Source: Marinomonas hwangdonensis
Lineage (GTDB): Bacteria; Pseudomonadota; Gammaproteobacteria; Pseudomonadales; Marinomonadaceae
NCBI RefSeq assembly: GCF_003721245.1
Contig: NZ_RIZG01000006.1
Coordinates: forward strand, 124,001 to 188,000
Length of the DNA: 64,000 bases
Direction of reading: 5' to 3'
The notes under the pieces are model-generated. The model was given only the letters and a program-made list of their open reading frames with translations, was not told the DNA's origin and did no database searches. How positions within the stretch are numbered: position 1 is the stretch's first letter; the number at the start of each line of letters is the position of its first letter. This document shows positions 43,959-53,634 of the stretch, in pieces. The position numbers and the translations under genes are program-made.

Positions 43959-46082
43959 CTATAGGTACTGATAGGGCGGCAGACTATTTATCAGCTGAGA
44001 GCCATAACGCTTAGTAAGTAAACGCTTATCTAAAATATGTATCTCGCCCCTATCTTGCTCACTTCTCAGCAAACGGCCCGTCGCTTGAACCAAACGTAAT
44101 GACGCATCTGGAATGGTAATCTCCATAAAGGGATTACCGCCTCGCTTCTGAATCCATTCCGCCAACGTCGCTTCAACAGGATCGTCGGGAACAGCAAAGG
44201 GAATTTTGGCAATATAAACACAAGTTAAGTAGTCGCCAGGCAAATCCACCCCTTCTGCAAAACTGGCCAGCCCCAATAAAAGACTTCCCTTGCCTTCGTC
44301 AATACGAGCCTTGTGGGAATCTAAAATTACGCGCTTAGACTGCTCGCCCTGCATCAGTAGAATATCCTGCAACCCTGCAGCAAGGGATTGCGCCACCTCT
44401 TCCATCTGGCGACGTGACGAAAACAACACCAAACTGCCTTTTTGCGTATTCACATGCTCATTAAGATAGCCAATAATCTCCGCGGTATGCTGCTCGACTC
44501 GATTGGGTTCATGCTCCATATTGGGTACGACAAGGCGCCCATTTTTCTGAAAATCAAAGGGGCTTAATACGCGTAAATACTCACTATCGCGAGGTACTCC
44601 AGAACGCATATTGAAACGATTAAACTGATTCAGCGCCGTCAGTGTGGCAGAGGTGACCACAGCACCATAGCACTTATCCCAGAGCTGCTGACGCAATGTA
44701 TTTGCGGCCAGTATCGGTGAACCACCCAATTCAATATCTTGCTCCATACCTTGCCCCGATAATACCAACCAACGTGCATTGGGCGGATAAGCCTGATCAT
44801 CCACCGCGCAATACAATTGCCACAATCCAATGCTCTGCTCTAAACGCCCAAGTATTACCCCCAAAATAGGCTGCCAAGTCTCTGCGATCTCTGGCGTTAC
44901 GCCCATACCTTCATTCTGTTTGGTTTTCTTGCATTCATCCTGAATACTCTCAATGCTTTTAAACAACTTTTGATAAGCCGTTTGTAAACTGTAAGCAAGT
45001 TGCCTAAGTTCGTCGGGGATGACACCAAACTCAAAGCGATGCTGATTATTGTCTTTATCCAATCCCAATCCCTGAATAAAGGGCGCCAGCCCTTGCTGGG
45101 CATACTGAATAAAATTGACGATACTCTGGATTTGTTGTGGGATCTTGAGCAGCAACTGCCCTGTCAGACTGACGTCATCGGTTAATGACTGCTTTAGGTT
45201 AACCAAATTTTTTTCCAACTGGCGCAACCAAGTGATGCTTTGCTGTAAACGCACTTCATGACGAAAATGGCCGATCGCTTTATCAGGCAAGTGGTGACCT
45301 TCATCAAACACATAAATCGTTTCTTTTGGTGGCGTCAGTATCGCTCCCCCACCCAAAGACAAGTCGGCTAGCACCAAATCATGGTTGGCCACAATGACAT
45401 CCGCCACTTCTATTTCGGCTCGCGCTTTAAAAAATGGACAAGCAGAATAATTTGCACAGTTCCGATTGGTACATTGCTGATGATCTGTTGTTAAACGCCG
45501 CCAATCTTGGTCACGAATCACACCTGTCCAATTATCTTTATCGCCGTCCCAATCTCCCTTTGACAGTGCCGTATCCATCTCTTGATAGAGCACAGTATTG
45601 ACATCATCTGATTGCAAGTGTTGCTCAAAAAGCCCGGCAAACATATCTTCCATAGCATGCTCTTCGGAGCTTAAAAAGCCTTCTAAGTTATTCAAACACA
45701 AATAACGCCCGCGCCCTTTCGCTAAAGTGTATTTAAAGGTCAACTCGGTGTGTTCAAGTAAATTGGGCAACTCTTTATGAAGAATTTGCTCTTGCAAGGC
45801 AACGGTTGCCGTGGAAATAACCAAGGTAAGCCCACGCGCCTTAGCAACCGGAATGGCAGCAAGACAATAAGACAAGGTTTTACCTGTGCCCGTACCCGCC
45901 TCGATAACAGCCACATGACGTTCACCCAACCGCACACCCTCAGAATCTTGTTTGATATTCCCTAAGGTTCGTGCGATGGCACCGATCATTTGTCGCTGCC
46001 CCGATCTCGGTTTATGAGACTTCGCGTCTAGAGAAGCACGGTAAGCACGCTGTATTTGTGTTTTTAGTTCATCTGAAAGCAT
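43959..46082 (-). CDS. dinG: ATP-dependent DNA helicase DinG
   Basis: 707 residues, close to E. coli DinG (716). A 5'-3' XPD-like helicase: Walker A AGTGTGKT, four Fe-S cluster cysteines (one near residue 133 in RYLCLNN, then CTNRNCANYSAC), DEGH box VFDEGHHLPD, and motif VI QATGRLLRSEQDRG. It removes R-loops and aids replication through transcription. Divergent from lexA across two LexA boxes, so it should be SOS-induced as in E. coli. Confidence 0.95.
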   Translation of the reverse strand: MLSDELKTQIQRAYRASLDAKSHKPRSGQRQMIGAIARTLGNIKQDSEGVRLGERHVAVIEAGTGTGKTLSYCLAAIPVAKARGLTLVISTATVALQEQILHKELPNLLEHTELTFKYTLAKGRGRYLCLNNLEGFLSSEEHAMEDMFAGLFEQHLQSDDVNTVLYQEMDTALSKGDWDGDKDNWTGVIRDQDWRRLTTDHQQCTNRNCANYSACPFFKARAEIEVADVIVANHDLVLADLSLGGGAILTPPKETIYVFDEGHHLPDKAIGHFRHEVRLQQSITWLRQLEKNLVNLKQSLTDDVSLTGQLLLKIPQQIQSIVNFIQYAQQGLAPFIQGLGLDKDNNQHRFEFGVIPDELRQLAYSLQTAYQKLFKSIESIQDECKKTKQNEGMGVTPEIAETWQPILGVILGRLEQSIGLWQLYCAVDDQAYPPNARWLVLSGQGMEQDIELGGSPILAANTLRQQLWDKCYGAVVTSATLTALNQFNRFNMRSGVPRDSEYLRVLSPFDFQKNGRLVVPNMEHEPNRVEQHTAEIIGYLNEHVNTQKGSLVLFSSRRQMEEVAQSLAAGLQDILLMQGEQSKRVILDSHKARIDEGKGSLLLGLASFAEGVDLPGDYLTCVYIAKIPFAVPDDPVEATLAEWIQKRGGNPFMEITIPDASLRLVQATGRLLRSEQDRGEIHILDKRLLTKRYGSQLINSLPPYQYL

Positions 46083-46090
46083 TTAAGTCA

Positions 46091-46120
46091 TTGAGTATCG
46101 TTAATAATGCTGTATATAAT
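46091..46120 (+). promoter_or_regulatory. lexA promoter
   Basis: TTGAGT (46091-46096) and a perfect TATAAT (46115-46120) with an 18-base spacer, the -10 lying inside LexA box 1. Initiation is expected near 46127, between the two boxes. Confidence 0.6.
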
Positions 46121-46125
46121 AACAG
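46110..46125. promoter_or_regulatory. LexA box 1
   Basis: CTGTATATAATAACAG has the form CTG-N10-CAG with an AT-rich core, nearly the E. coli consensus. It overlaps the lexA -10 and is 28 bases from the dinG start. Confidence 0.9.
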
Positions 46126-46128
46126 TTA

Positions 46129-46144
46129 CTGTATAAACAACCAG
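46129..46144. promoter_or_regulatory. LexA box 2
   Basis: CTGTATAAACAACCAG is a second CTG-N10-CAG site, 19 bases centre to centre from box 1 and eight bases before the lexA ATG. A two-box arrangement like that of E. coli lexA; here shared with divergent dinG. Confidence 0.85.
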
Positions 46145-46151
46145 ATGCCTT

Positions 46152-46775
46152 ATGATTAAATTAACCAAACGACAGTCTGACGTTCTAGAAACCATTCGCG
46201 AATTTATTTGCGAAACAGGATTTCCACCAACGAGGGCAGAAATCGCCCGTCGACTTGGGTTTAAATCCCCTAACGCAGCAGAAGAGCACCTTAAAGCCCT
46301 GTATAAAAAAGGGGCCATTGAAATGCTGTCAGGGGCCTCTAGAGGAATACGCCTTGTAGACACGCCCCCCATTGATGAAACAAAAGAAGAACTTGGCTTA
46401 CCCGTTATTGGTAAAGTGGCCGCAGGCTACCCTATTTTAGCGCAAGAAAATATTGCTTCTCGGGTAAATATTCCCGCCTCCATGTTTTCTCCAAAAGCTG
46501 ATTATTTTTTATCTGTGTCGGGAACCAGCATGAAAGATGTTGGCATTATGGAAGGCGATTTGTTGGCCGTTCATAAAACCAGCGAAGTACGAAACGGTCA
46601 AATCGTAGTCGCTCGTATTGGCGACGAAGTGACCGTAAAGCGCTTTGAGAAAAAGGGCAATATTGTGCGCTTAATACCAGAGAACACAGCGTTTGATGAC
46701 ATCATCATCAATCTTGAAACAGAAGAATTTGCAATAGAAGGCTTATCGGTTGGCGTCATTCGACAGGGCCTGTAA
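46152..46775 (+). CDS. lexA: LexA repressor
   Basis: 207 residues. The winged helix DNA-binding domain (about 1-65: [26 protein letters not shown]) joins an S24 autoprotease domain. The self-cleavage site is VAAGYP (Ala91-Gly92), with catalytic Ser126 (GTSMKDVG) and Lys163 (VTVKRF). It represses SOS genes until RecA-stimulated cleavage. Autoregulated through two boxes upstream. No sulA-like gene follows, unlike in Pseudomonas. Confidence 0.98.
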   Translation: MIKLTKRQSDVLETIREFICETGFPPTRAEIARRLGFKSPNAAEEHLKALYKKGAIEMLSGASRGIRLVDTPPIDETKEELGLPVIGKVAAGYPILAQENIASRVNIPASMFSPKADYFLSVSGTSMKDVGIMEGDLLAVHKTSEVRNGQIVVARIGDEVTVKRFEKKGNIVRLIPENTAFDDIIINLETEEFAIEGLSVGVIRQGL

Positions 46776-46814
46776 AACACGATTGAAGACTTCAGACAAA
46801 ACCAAGTCTTTAGC

Positions 46815-46861
46815 AAACCCCACGCTTCTTGATGTTTGAATGTCAGGAAGTGTGGGGGTTG
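46815..46861. terminator. hairpin between lexA and the convergent small gene
   Basis: CCCCACGCTTC (about 46818-46828) pairs with GAAGTGTGGGG (about 46848-46858), 11 pairs with one G-U. Its position between convergent genes fits a bidirectional terminator, though the U-tract is weak. Confidence 0.5.
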
Positions 46862-46889
46862 TCACCAATGGCCTTTAATGCATTAACGT

Positions 46890-47150
46890 CTAATGCAGTA
46901 ACTTCGGCCGCAATTCCTCGTCCTCATAGCCTGAATCATCAAACACAGACTCATCGGAATAAACAAAATCAATACCAGCATGAAACATGCATTTTGCTAA
47001 TTCAAAATACCTATCTTTCAGATAAGAGCGGGTGTCTTCAGGAATCTGAAGTATTGCCAAAGGCTCGGTCTCCTCACCATCTTCACTGGCTGGCCGTAAC
47101 ACTATATCCCCGTTATCCAGCTCAACAATTTCTAGGTAGGATTCTTTCAT
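46890..47150 (-). CDS. conserved hypothetical protein (PA3009-like)
   Basis: 86 residues, very acidic, no cysteine pair or signal. ESYLEIVELDNGDIVLRPA followed by PLAILQIPED resembles a small protein found next to topA and lexA in Pseudomonas (PA3009, recognised from memory). Function is unknown. It follows the DUF6586-like gene by two bases and so belongs to the topA transcript. Confidence 0.72.
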   Translation of the reverse strand: MKESYLEIVELDNGDIVLRPASEDGEETEPLAILQIPEDTRSYLKDRYFELAKCMFHAGIDFVYSDESVFDDSGYEDEELRPKLLH

Positions 47151-47152
47151 AT

Positions 47153-47620
47153 CTAATACTCTGATGACTCTTCTCTAAAACGTAGTACCAATTCAACCAA
47201 CTTAGCAAGATACAAACCGACTGAGGCACCATCATCATTACCGCGCCCAATTAAGTTGTCACTTGGCAAGGCAGACTTAGACACTCGGCATTCAAACTGC
47301 ACCAAGTATGACTGTTCTAATTGCGCACACCAGGAGCTTGGCTGAGAAAATAAAACAGACAATTCTGATAACACAGGAATAGTGATTTGCTTGGCTTCTG
47401 CCTCGTCCAATAGCCGAGACACCTCAAGCGACCCCGAGAGGGAATAGGCCGAGGAAACTTCTTTCAACAAGCCGTTTAACGCGCTTCTAAGTTGAAAAAT
47501 AGCCGAACTCTCTAAACCCACATTGAGCCATGCCTCATCGCTGTTTTGGCTTTGTTTGATGAAGCGCCGAGCCGCATCTAACTTTTGATTAGTCATACTT
47601 GCAAGACTGGCACCACTCAT
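47153..47620 (-). CDS. DUF6586-like conserved hypothetical protein (PA3010-like)
   Basis: 155 residues, helical and soluble. [12 protein letters not shown] and [17 protein letters not shown] suit the small family encoded directly after topA in Pseudomonas (PA3010). An internal ATG at codon 9 is an alternative start, but the first ATG overlaps the topA stop by four bases and implies coupling. No function is known; conserved linkage to topA hints at a topoisomerase- or nucleoid-related role (weak inference). Confidence 0.7.
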   Translation of the reverse strand: MSGASLASMTNQKLDAARRFIKQSQNSDEAWLNVGLESSAIFQLRSALNGLLKEVSSAYSLSGSLEVSRLLDEAEAKQITIPVLSELSVLFSQPSSWCAQLEQSYLVQFECRVSKSALPSDNLIGRGNDDGASVGLYLAKLVELVLRFREESSEY

Positions 47621-50244
47621 TTCTTTTTACCTTCTTCAACAACCCACTTGGTACCTACATAAAATGCTTTCCAACCGGTTGGCTTGCCCTCTTCCTCCGT
47701 CATAACGTATTGCTCTTTGGTTTTACGGCTATAACGAATAATCGCAGGGCGTCCTTCGGCGTCTTGTTTGGGCGCTTTAGCAAAGAAATGATATTTAGGA
47801 TCTATTTGATCCATGTAAGGGATCAACTCCTTCACCAAGGGTGCGCGCGTTTCTCTTTTACGAGGAAACTGACTGGCAGCTAAAAACAAACCCGTGGCAC
47901 CATCACGAAGCACATAATGGTCTTCTACCTTCTGGCAGGCTAGATCAGGCATAGGTACAGGGTCCATTTTTGGCGGCGCCACTTCACCGTTGCGCAGTAA
48001 TTTACGCGTATTTTTGCACTCTTCATTGGTACATCCAAAGTACTTACCAAAGCGCCCTGTTTTAAGTTGCATGTCTGAGCTGCACTTATCGCATTCTATC
48101 AAAGGGCCGTCATAGCCTTTGATTTTAAATACGCCCTTCTCTACTTCATAACCGGAACAAGAAGGATTATTACCGCAGACATGAAGCTTGCGATGCTCGT
48201 CCATCAAGTAACTGTCCATAGCGGAACCACAGAGCTTACAGCGATGCTTATTGATCAAGGCTTTTGATTCGCCTTCTTCATCATCAACGGCCACGGCTTC
48301 ATCACCACGAACCAGATTAATGGTGGCTTTACAACGCTCTTTAGGAGGCAAAGAGTAACCAGAGCAAGACATAAACACACCCGTACTGGCTGTTCGTATT
48401 TGCATAGGTCGAGAACACGTCGGACATTCAATATCCGTCGGCGTGGGTTCGTTTAGCATCATGCCGCCCTCAGGCGACTCGGCTTTAGCAAGCACTGAAC
48501 TGAAATCTTTATAAAACGCATTCAGCGTTTTAATCCAATCTTTATTACCATCTGCAATCTCGTCCAACTGCTCTTCCATCTGAGCCGTAAAGCTGAAGTC
48601 CATTAGAGAACTGAAGCTGTCTACCAAACGCTCCGTGACAATGTCCCCCATTTTCTCCGCATAAAAGCGACGATTTTCAACACGAACATAACCACGATCT
48701 TGAATCGTAGAAATAATAGATGCGTAGGTAGAGGGACGACCAATACCACGTTTTTCAAGCTCTTTAACTAAGCTGGCTTCACTAAAGCGTGCGACAGGCT
48801 TGGTAAAGTGCTGTTCTGGCAACAGGCTTTCTAAGGTTAAATGCTCACCTTGGGCGACATCGGGTAGGGTATTATCTTCACCTTTTTTAGCCACTGTTTG
48901 CATCGCACGCGTGTAACCGTCAAAACGTAAAATACGCCCCTTGGCTTTGAACTCATATTCTCCGCTAGTCACCGTAATCGTCGTCGACGTGTATTGTGCT
49001 GGCGTCATTTGACATGCCATAAACTGACTGCGGATCAGATCGTATAGACGGTGTGCATCTTTTTCCATGCCCAGTAAGTCATCTACTTTGACATTCACAT
49101 CTGAAGGTCGAATTGCTTCGTGTGCTTCTTGAGCACCTTCTTTACTGCTATAACGTATCGGTTCTTTTGGCAGATAAGCATCACCAAAATTAGACAAAAT
49201 GTAACCACGCAAAGCGTCCACCGCTTCGGCACTCAAATTAGTCGAGTCGGTACGCATGTAAGTTATGTAGCCACCCTCATACAAACGCTGGGCAAGCATC
49301 ATGGTTTTCTTTACGCCATAGCCAAGGCGTGTGCTTGCAGCCTGCTGAAGTGTTGATGTGATAAAAGGCGCTGACGGCTTACTGCTTGTCGGTTTATCTT
49401 CTCGGCTACTGACCAAATATTTGGCACCAGCAAGACGAGCAACATGCTCATCAGATTGAGTCTGGCTGACAGGTCGATATTCTTTATTCTGATATTTTGC
49501 GGCTTCAAATTTAATGACTTCTTTCGAAGGAGTCGCAAGCAAGGCGTCTAACTCCCAGAATTCATCCGGAACAAAAGCGCGAATTTCTTTTTCACGCTCA
49601 ACAATAAGCCGCACAGCAACCGACTGAACTCGTCCCGCTGACAAACCTCTAGCCACTTTAGCCCACAGCAAAGGGGATACCATGAAGCCAACAACACGAT
49701 CTAGAAAGCGTCTTGCCTGCTGGGCATTGACTCGATCCATATCTAATTCTGAGGGTGTTTCGAAAGCAGACTTGATGGCTTTTTTCGTAATCTCGTTAAA
49801 CACCACACGTTTGTAACGACTGTCGTCACCGCCAATTGCCTCACGCAAATGCCATGCTATGGCCTCACCTTCTCTATCCAAATCGGTTGCGAGATAAATA
49901 GTGTCAGCATTTTTAGCCAAGCGCTTAAGCTCATCCACCACCTTCTCTTTACCCGGCAACACTTCATAACGCGCTTTCCAGTCATTTTCTGGGTCAACAC
50001 CCATTCTAGAAATAAGCTGTTGACGTGACTTGTTGGCTTTGTATTCGAGTTTTTCCTCTGGGCTCATTTTACGCGTCAAAGCGGCTTGCTGAGCACGCTC
50101 TTTTGGAGTGGACGTCGCTGTCTTACCAGAAGGTAGATCACGAATGTGCCCGACACTCGACTTGACAACAAAGTCATTGCCCAGATACTTATTGATGGTT
50201 TTCGCCTTTGCTGGCGACTCCACGATAACCAGTGATTTTCCCAT
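47617..50244 (-). CDS. topA: DNA topoisomerase I
   Basis: 875 residues. N-terminal Toprim domain ([13 protein letters not shown], then [14 protein letters not shown]), central type IA domain with active-site Tyr in [12 protein letters not shown], and a C-terminal tail with three tetracysteine zinc motifs (CPTCSRPM..., CKLCGSAM..., CDKCSSDM...) plus a further domain. It relaxes negative supercoils. Two small genes follow in the same operon, in the order seen in Pseudomonas. Confidence 0.98.
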   Translation of the reverse strand: MGKSLVIVESPAKAKTINKYLGNDFVVKSSVGHIRDLPSGKTATSTPKERAQQAALTRKMSPEEKLEYKANKSRQQLISRMGVDPENDWKARYEVLPGKEKVVDELKRLAKNADTIYLATDLDREGEAIAWHLREAIGGDDSRYKRVVFNEITKKAIKSAFETPSELDMDRVNAQQARRFLDRVVGFMVSPLLWAKVARGLSAGRVQSVAVRLIVEREKEIRAFVPDEFWELDALLATPSKEVIKFEAAKYQNKEYRPVSQTQSDEHVARLAGAKYLVSSREDKPTSSKPSAPFITSTLQQAASTRLGYGVKKTMMLAQRLYEGGYITYMRTDSTNLSAEAVDALRGYILSNFGDAYLPKEPIRYSSKEGAQEAHEAIRPSDVNVKVDDLLGMEKDAHRLYDLIRSQFMACQMTPAQYTSTTITVTSGEYEFKAKGRILRFDGYTRAMQTVAKKGEDNTLPDVAQGEHLTLESLLPEQHFTKPVARFSEASLVKELEKRGIGRPSTYASIISTIQDRGYVRVENRRFYAEKMGDIVTERLVDSFSSLMDFSFTAQMEEQLDEIADGNKDWIKTLNAFYKDFSSVLAKAESPEGGMMLNEPTPTDIECPTCSRPMQIRTASTGVFMSCSGYSLPPKERCKATINLVRGDEAVAVDDEEGESKALINKHRCKLCGSAMDSYLMDEHRKLHVCGNNPSCSGYEVEKGVFKIKGYDGPLIECDKCSSDMQLKTGRFGKYFGCTNEECKNTRKLLRNGEVAPPKMDPVPMPDLACQKVEDHYVLRDGATGLFLAASQFPRKRETRAPLVKELIPYMDQIDPKYHFFAKAPKQDAEGRPAIIRYSRKTKEQYVMTEEEGKPTGWKAFYVGTKWVVEEGKKK

Positions 50245-50434
50245 TGAACTGTGTAAGCCTTTTGATAAATTAGGTCTGCAAATTGACGTTGCACGAAGTA
50301 TAATCTTTAGGGGCGCTGATATTAAGCAAACACCTTTTATATAACAAGCGATCCCTGTATTGTTTCACACATTAAATCTTACTGAGCTTAGTATTGCTTA
50401 TTTAACATACTGAATTCTCCTCTTAAGGACAATC

Positions 50435-51187
50435 ATGGCAACACTTCAAATTTTAACCATTGCTTTTTTAATCATTATTGTTCTTTTGTCGGTGGTTATT
50501 GGCTCTCGCGCTCATCAAAAAGAAAGAGAGCTCACAGAGCGAAGAGTCAAACAGCTACAACTCTCTAACCGAGCTGATCGAGTAGAGCAGCATATTCGTG
50601 GCCTCAAATACATCAATACCGATACCATTGCCACCGATGTACTGTATGACTTCTATCTAGACACACTTCGCGAGCTTCTGCAATACACCTATGATCCGGA
50701 AAAAGTAGAGATACGCATCGCAACAGCGGAAGAAAACCGTAACGAAGAGCCTGTTATTTTCAACACAGAACCCGAGGTATTAAGCTTCCAAGAAAAAACC
50801 AATTACAAGGAGCGCCTCACAAAGCTCGCCAAAATGCTGCTGTATTTACGCAGAAAAGGCCGAATCAGCAACGCTCACTATCAAGCTTGCTACGAATATG
50901 TTCGCTGGCTAAATCTATGGGTTCAACTCAATCGCCAAATGGTCCAAGCAAACAAAAATTTTAATAATGGGGATATGCGAGTCGCTCAAACTCTGTATAG
51001 CGTCATCCTTTCACATCTCAAATCAGACTCCACCGTCAGACCTGAGAAGAAAGTACTCACTGACTTTGTCAACGACCGTATTAAACAAATATTATCGCCC
51101 ACGATAGAGTCCATCAAAGATGCTGAAAACCCAGAAGATGCAGTAGCGGAACTCATCAAAAATATGGAACTCCCTAAAAGCAGTTAA
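50435..51187 (+). CDS. unrecognised membrane-anchored protein
   Basis: 250 residues. Residues 5-24 form a membrane anchor (LTIAFLIIIVLLSVVIGSR), followed by a basic/acidic helical stretch (about 25-60) that may be a short coiled coil, then a mostly helical cytoplasmic domain with a conserved-looking YKERLTKLAKMLLYLRRKGRIS and NAHYQACYEYVRWLNLW segment. I recognise no family or catalytic motif. AAGGACAATC gives a ribosome site. It is divergent from topA and convergent with another unrecognised gene. Confidence 0.7.
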   Translation: MATLQILTIAFLIIIVLLSVVIGSRAHQKERELTERRVKQLQLSNRADRVEQHIRGLKYINTDTIATDVLYDFYLDTLRELLQYTYDPEKVEIRIATAEENRNEEPVIFNTEPEVLSFQEKTNYKERLTKLAKMLLYLRRKGRISNAHYQACYEYVRWLNLWVQLNRQMVQANKNFNNGDMRVAQTLYSVILSHLKSDSTVRPEKKVLTDFVNDRIKQILSPTIESIKDAENPEDAVAELIKNMELPKSS

Positions 51188-51195
51188 TCAACGGC

Positions 51196-51675
51196 TTACC
51201 CATTCAACTCAGCCAACTCGAATACCAGCTCAGCTAGTGAGTTCAAATCTTGCTCGCCTCCTTCTTCATCCCAGTAGAAAGAGACGCTTTCACTGGATAT
51301 TTTCACTCCAGACAGTAAGGCGGCATGACGCTCCAACTTGTTTTTTGACACCTCAGATAGGTTGATATCGTCACTGCACCACCAACCTTGAGCAACCGAC
51401 CGATATTTCCACACCTCGTAAGGCAAAAGCCAGATAGATTTGCTTATCTTTTTGTTGGCTTTAGGTCGATGATAAAAATACCCGACGGTTTTTTTTCGAC
51501 TTGTTGACTTATCCCACTTGTCAGGCAACTCAATTGATGTAAGCTGGACACTGAGTTTTAGCGGCCGAGCTTGCACACGCAGTGCCATTCTCTGGCGCTC
51601 TCTTTCGGGCGGCATAATCCATAGCGCTGAACACATTAACGATATTACAATACAGACAACGATAAGAGCGGTCAT
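51196..51675 (-). CDS. unrecognised protein with N-terminal membrane helix
   Basis: 159 residues. Residues 3-21 (ALIVVCIVISLMCSALWIM) are a membrane anchor or uncleaved signal; the rest is a basic then acidic soluble domain rich in Trp and Tyr (IWLLPYEVWKYR, WWCSDDI) ending in a Leu/Glu-rich helix. No family is recognised. It converges on the 250-residue protein gene with an eight-base gap and diverges from the universal stress gene. Confidence 0.65.
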   Translation of the reverse strand: MTALIVVCIVISLMCSALWIMPPERERQRMALRVQARPLKLSVQLTSIELPDKWDKSTSRKKTVGYFYHRPKANKKISKSIWLLPYEVWKYRSVAQGWWCSDDINLSEVSKNKLERHAALLSGVKISSESVSFYWDEEGGEQDLNSLAELVFELAELNG

Positions 51676-51740
51676 ATATTTTATGTCTCTCTAATTTTGA
51701 ACTAGAATTAAGTGATTAAGCCAATTTTTGGAGGCATTCT

Positions 51741-52175
51741 ATGCTGTACAACAGAATATTACTCGCAGTTGATTTAACCGATGAAAGCATTAAAGTAGCC
51801 AATAAAGCCGCCGCGTTATGCAAAGCAACTGGTGCACAGCTGACCGTTCTGCATGTTATTGAATCTTTAAACTACGCTTACGGTGGTGATGTACCTATTG
51901 ACATAACAGACATCCAAGCCCAGCTCCAAGAAACAGCAAAAGAGCGTATGGCGATCCTAGTAGCGCAACTTGACACACCCGTACAAGAAAGCTGTATTTC
52001 ACAAGGCGGCATAGAAAGCGAAATACATCGCGTCGCTGAAGAAAAGCAAGCCGATCTAATTGTTGTTGGCAGCCATTGTCGTCATGGATTAGCTTTACTT
52101 TTAGGCTCTACGGCAAATGGCGTACTTCACGGCGCACCTTGCGATGTACTCGCAGTCAAAGTGACTAAGGCGTAA
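51741..52175 (+). CDS. universal stress protein, UspA family
   Basis: 144 residues of a single Usp domain. It starts with the RILLAVDLTD strand and ends with LIVVGSHCRHGLALLLGSTANGVLHGAPCDVLAVK, which carries the glycine-rich nucleotide-binding loop G-x(2)-G-x(9)-G-S/T in slightly altered form. Cytoplasmic stress-response protein; which Usp subtype it represents cannot be decided. A GGAGG ribosome site precedes the ATG. Followed by a good terminator. Confidence 0.92.
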   Translation: MLYNRILLAVDLTDESIKVANKAAALCKATGAQLTVLHVIESLNYAYGGDVPIDITDIQAQLQETAKERMAILVAQLDTPVQESCISQGGIESEIHRVAEEKQADLIVVGSHCRHGLALLLGSTANGVLHGAPCDVLAVKVTKA

Positions 52176-52202
52176 GAGTTTACCTCGCGACTAAAGACCA
52201 AC

Positions 52203-52233
52203 AAAAAGGCGATGATCACATCGCCCTTTTATT
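52203..52233 (+). terminator. rho-independent terminator after the usp gene
   Basis: GGCGATG (52208-52214) and CATCGCC (52219-52225) form a 7-bp stem with a four-base loop, followed by CTTTTATTG. A preceding A-run on the other strand allows it to serve cysS as well. Confidence 0.8.
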
Positions 52234-52247
52234 GTTTTCATCGATTC

Positions 52248-53630
52248 TTAACGCCTTGTCCAAGTCGTCCCTTCTCGACTGTCTAAAAGTTCAATACCTT
52301 GACTGGCCAATTCATCACGGACCTCGTCACCGCGAGCAAAGTTTTTGTCCTTACGCGCCTGCGCTCTTTCATCAATCAACGCCTGTATTGCTTCGTCACT
52401 CAAGCCTTCTGACACTGTGCTATTTTGCATAAAATAGTCTGGATCTTGATAAAGCAAACCAAGTAAATCTGCCAGCGAACGCAATTCTGCGGCCAAAGAC
52501 ATGGCTTTACTGGCATCTTCCGTTTTAGCTTTATTGAGATCTCGCACCAATTCGAACAACACAGAAACAGCAACCGCCGTATTAAAATCGTCCTTCATCG
52601 CTTCTTCGAAACGCTCAGTAAACTGACTTGGCGCATAGTGCTCTGCCACATCTTGATGACGTAACGCCGTGTATAGACGCTCTAAGGCCACTTTTGCTTC
52701 TAACAAACTCTGATCAGAATAATCGATGGCACTGCGATATTGACTAGACACCATCAGATAGCGAACCACCTCAGGATTAAACTTGGCCAATACATCGCGC
52801 ACTGTGAAGAAGTTACCCAAAGACTTGGACATCTTTTCGTTGTTCACCCGAACCGCGCCACAGTGCATCCAGTAGTTAACATAGTCCTTACCTGTGGCCG
52901 CTTCTGACTGAGCAATTTCATTCTCATGGTGTGGAAACTTAAGATCAGGACCACCACCATGAATATCAAAATGGCTGCCCAAACAACTCGTCGACATGGC
53001 AGAACATTCAATGTGCCAACCAGGCCGTCCCTGCCCCCAAGGTGAAGACCAAGACACTTCACCCTCTTTCGCTTGTTTCCACAAAACAAAATCAGCCGGA
53101 TGTTCTTTTGATGCTTCCACGTCGATACGCGCACCGGCCAACATGTCGTCAAGCTTGCGGTTATTTAATTTACCGTAATCTTTGAACTTAGTTGCTCGGT
53201 AGTAAACATCACCAGAAGCACCTTGATAGGCAAACTCTTTATCAATAAGAATTTGTACCATATCAATGATTTCTTGCATAAATTCCGTCGCTTTTGGCTC
53301 GCGATCTGGCATTTTGTTTCCAAGTCGAAGCTCATCTTCACGCTGTGCTGCAATCATTCGCTCAGTCAAAGACTGGGTTGATTCATTATTCTCTTCAGCA
53401 CGCTTGATGATCTTGTCATCCACATCGGTAATGTTACGAACGTAATTCAACTCATAGCCAAGGTGACGAATAAAACGCGAAATAACATCAAAAGAAATCA
53501 TCGCACGTGCATGCCCTATGTGGCAGAAGTCATAGACTGTATTACCACAGACGTACATACCGACTTTGCCGTCAACAATCGGTTTGAAAACTTCTTTTTT
53601 ACCACTAAGGGTATTGTAAATCTTTAGCAT
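52248..53630 (-). CDS. cysS: cysteinyl-tRNA synthetase
   Basis: 460 residues, the standard length. Class I motifs: HIGHAR (in FCHIGHARAM) and KMSKSLGN. Zinc ligands are visible in MYVCGNTVYD (Cys28), IECSAMS (Cys) and HHENE (His). It charges tRNA-Cys. It follows glnS by four bases, so the two synthetase genes share a transcript. Confidence 0.98.
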   Translation of the reverse strand: MLKIYNTLSGKKEVFKPIVDGKVGMYVCGNTVYDFCHIGHARAMISFDVISRFIRHLGYELNYVRNITDVDDKIIKRAEENNESTQSLTERMIAAQREDELRLGNKMPDREPKATEFMQEIIDMVQILIDKEFAYQGASGDVYYRATKFKDYGKLNNRKLDDMLAGARIDVEASKEHPADFVLWKQAKEGEVSWSSPWGQGRPGWHIECSAMSTSCLGSHFDIHGGGPDLKFPHHENEIAQSEAATGKDYVNYWMHCGAVRVNNEKMSKSLGNFFTVRDVLAKFNPEVVRYLMVSSQYRSAIDYSDQSLLEAKVALERLYTALRHQDVAEHYAPSQFTERFEEAMKDDFNTAVAVSVLFELVRDLNKAKTEDASKAMSLAAELRSLADLLGLLYQDPDYFMQNSTVSEGLSDEAIQALIDERAQARKDKNFARGDEVRDELASQGIELLDSREGTTWTRR

Positions 53631-53634
53631 GTGT

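Noticed and set aside
46083-46094. TTAAGTCATTGA, identical to 12 bases of the inverted-repeat arm at 10366
   Set aside because: It covers the lexA -35 region and is not part of a dyad there; a single 12-base match can occur by chance, so I do not infer a repeat family.
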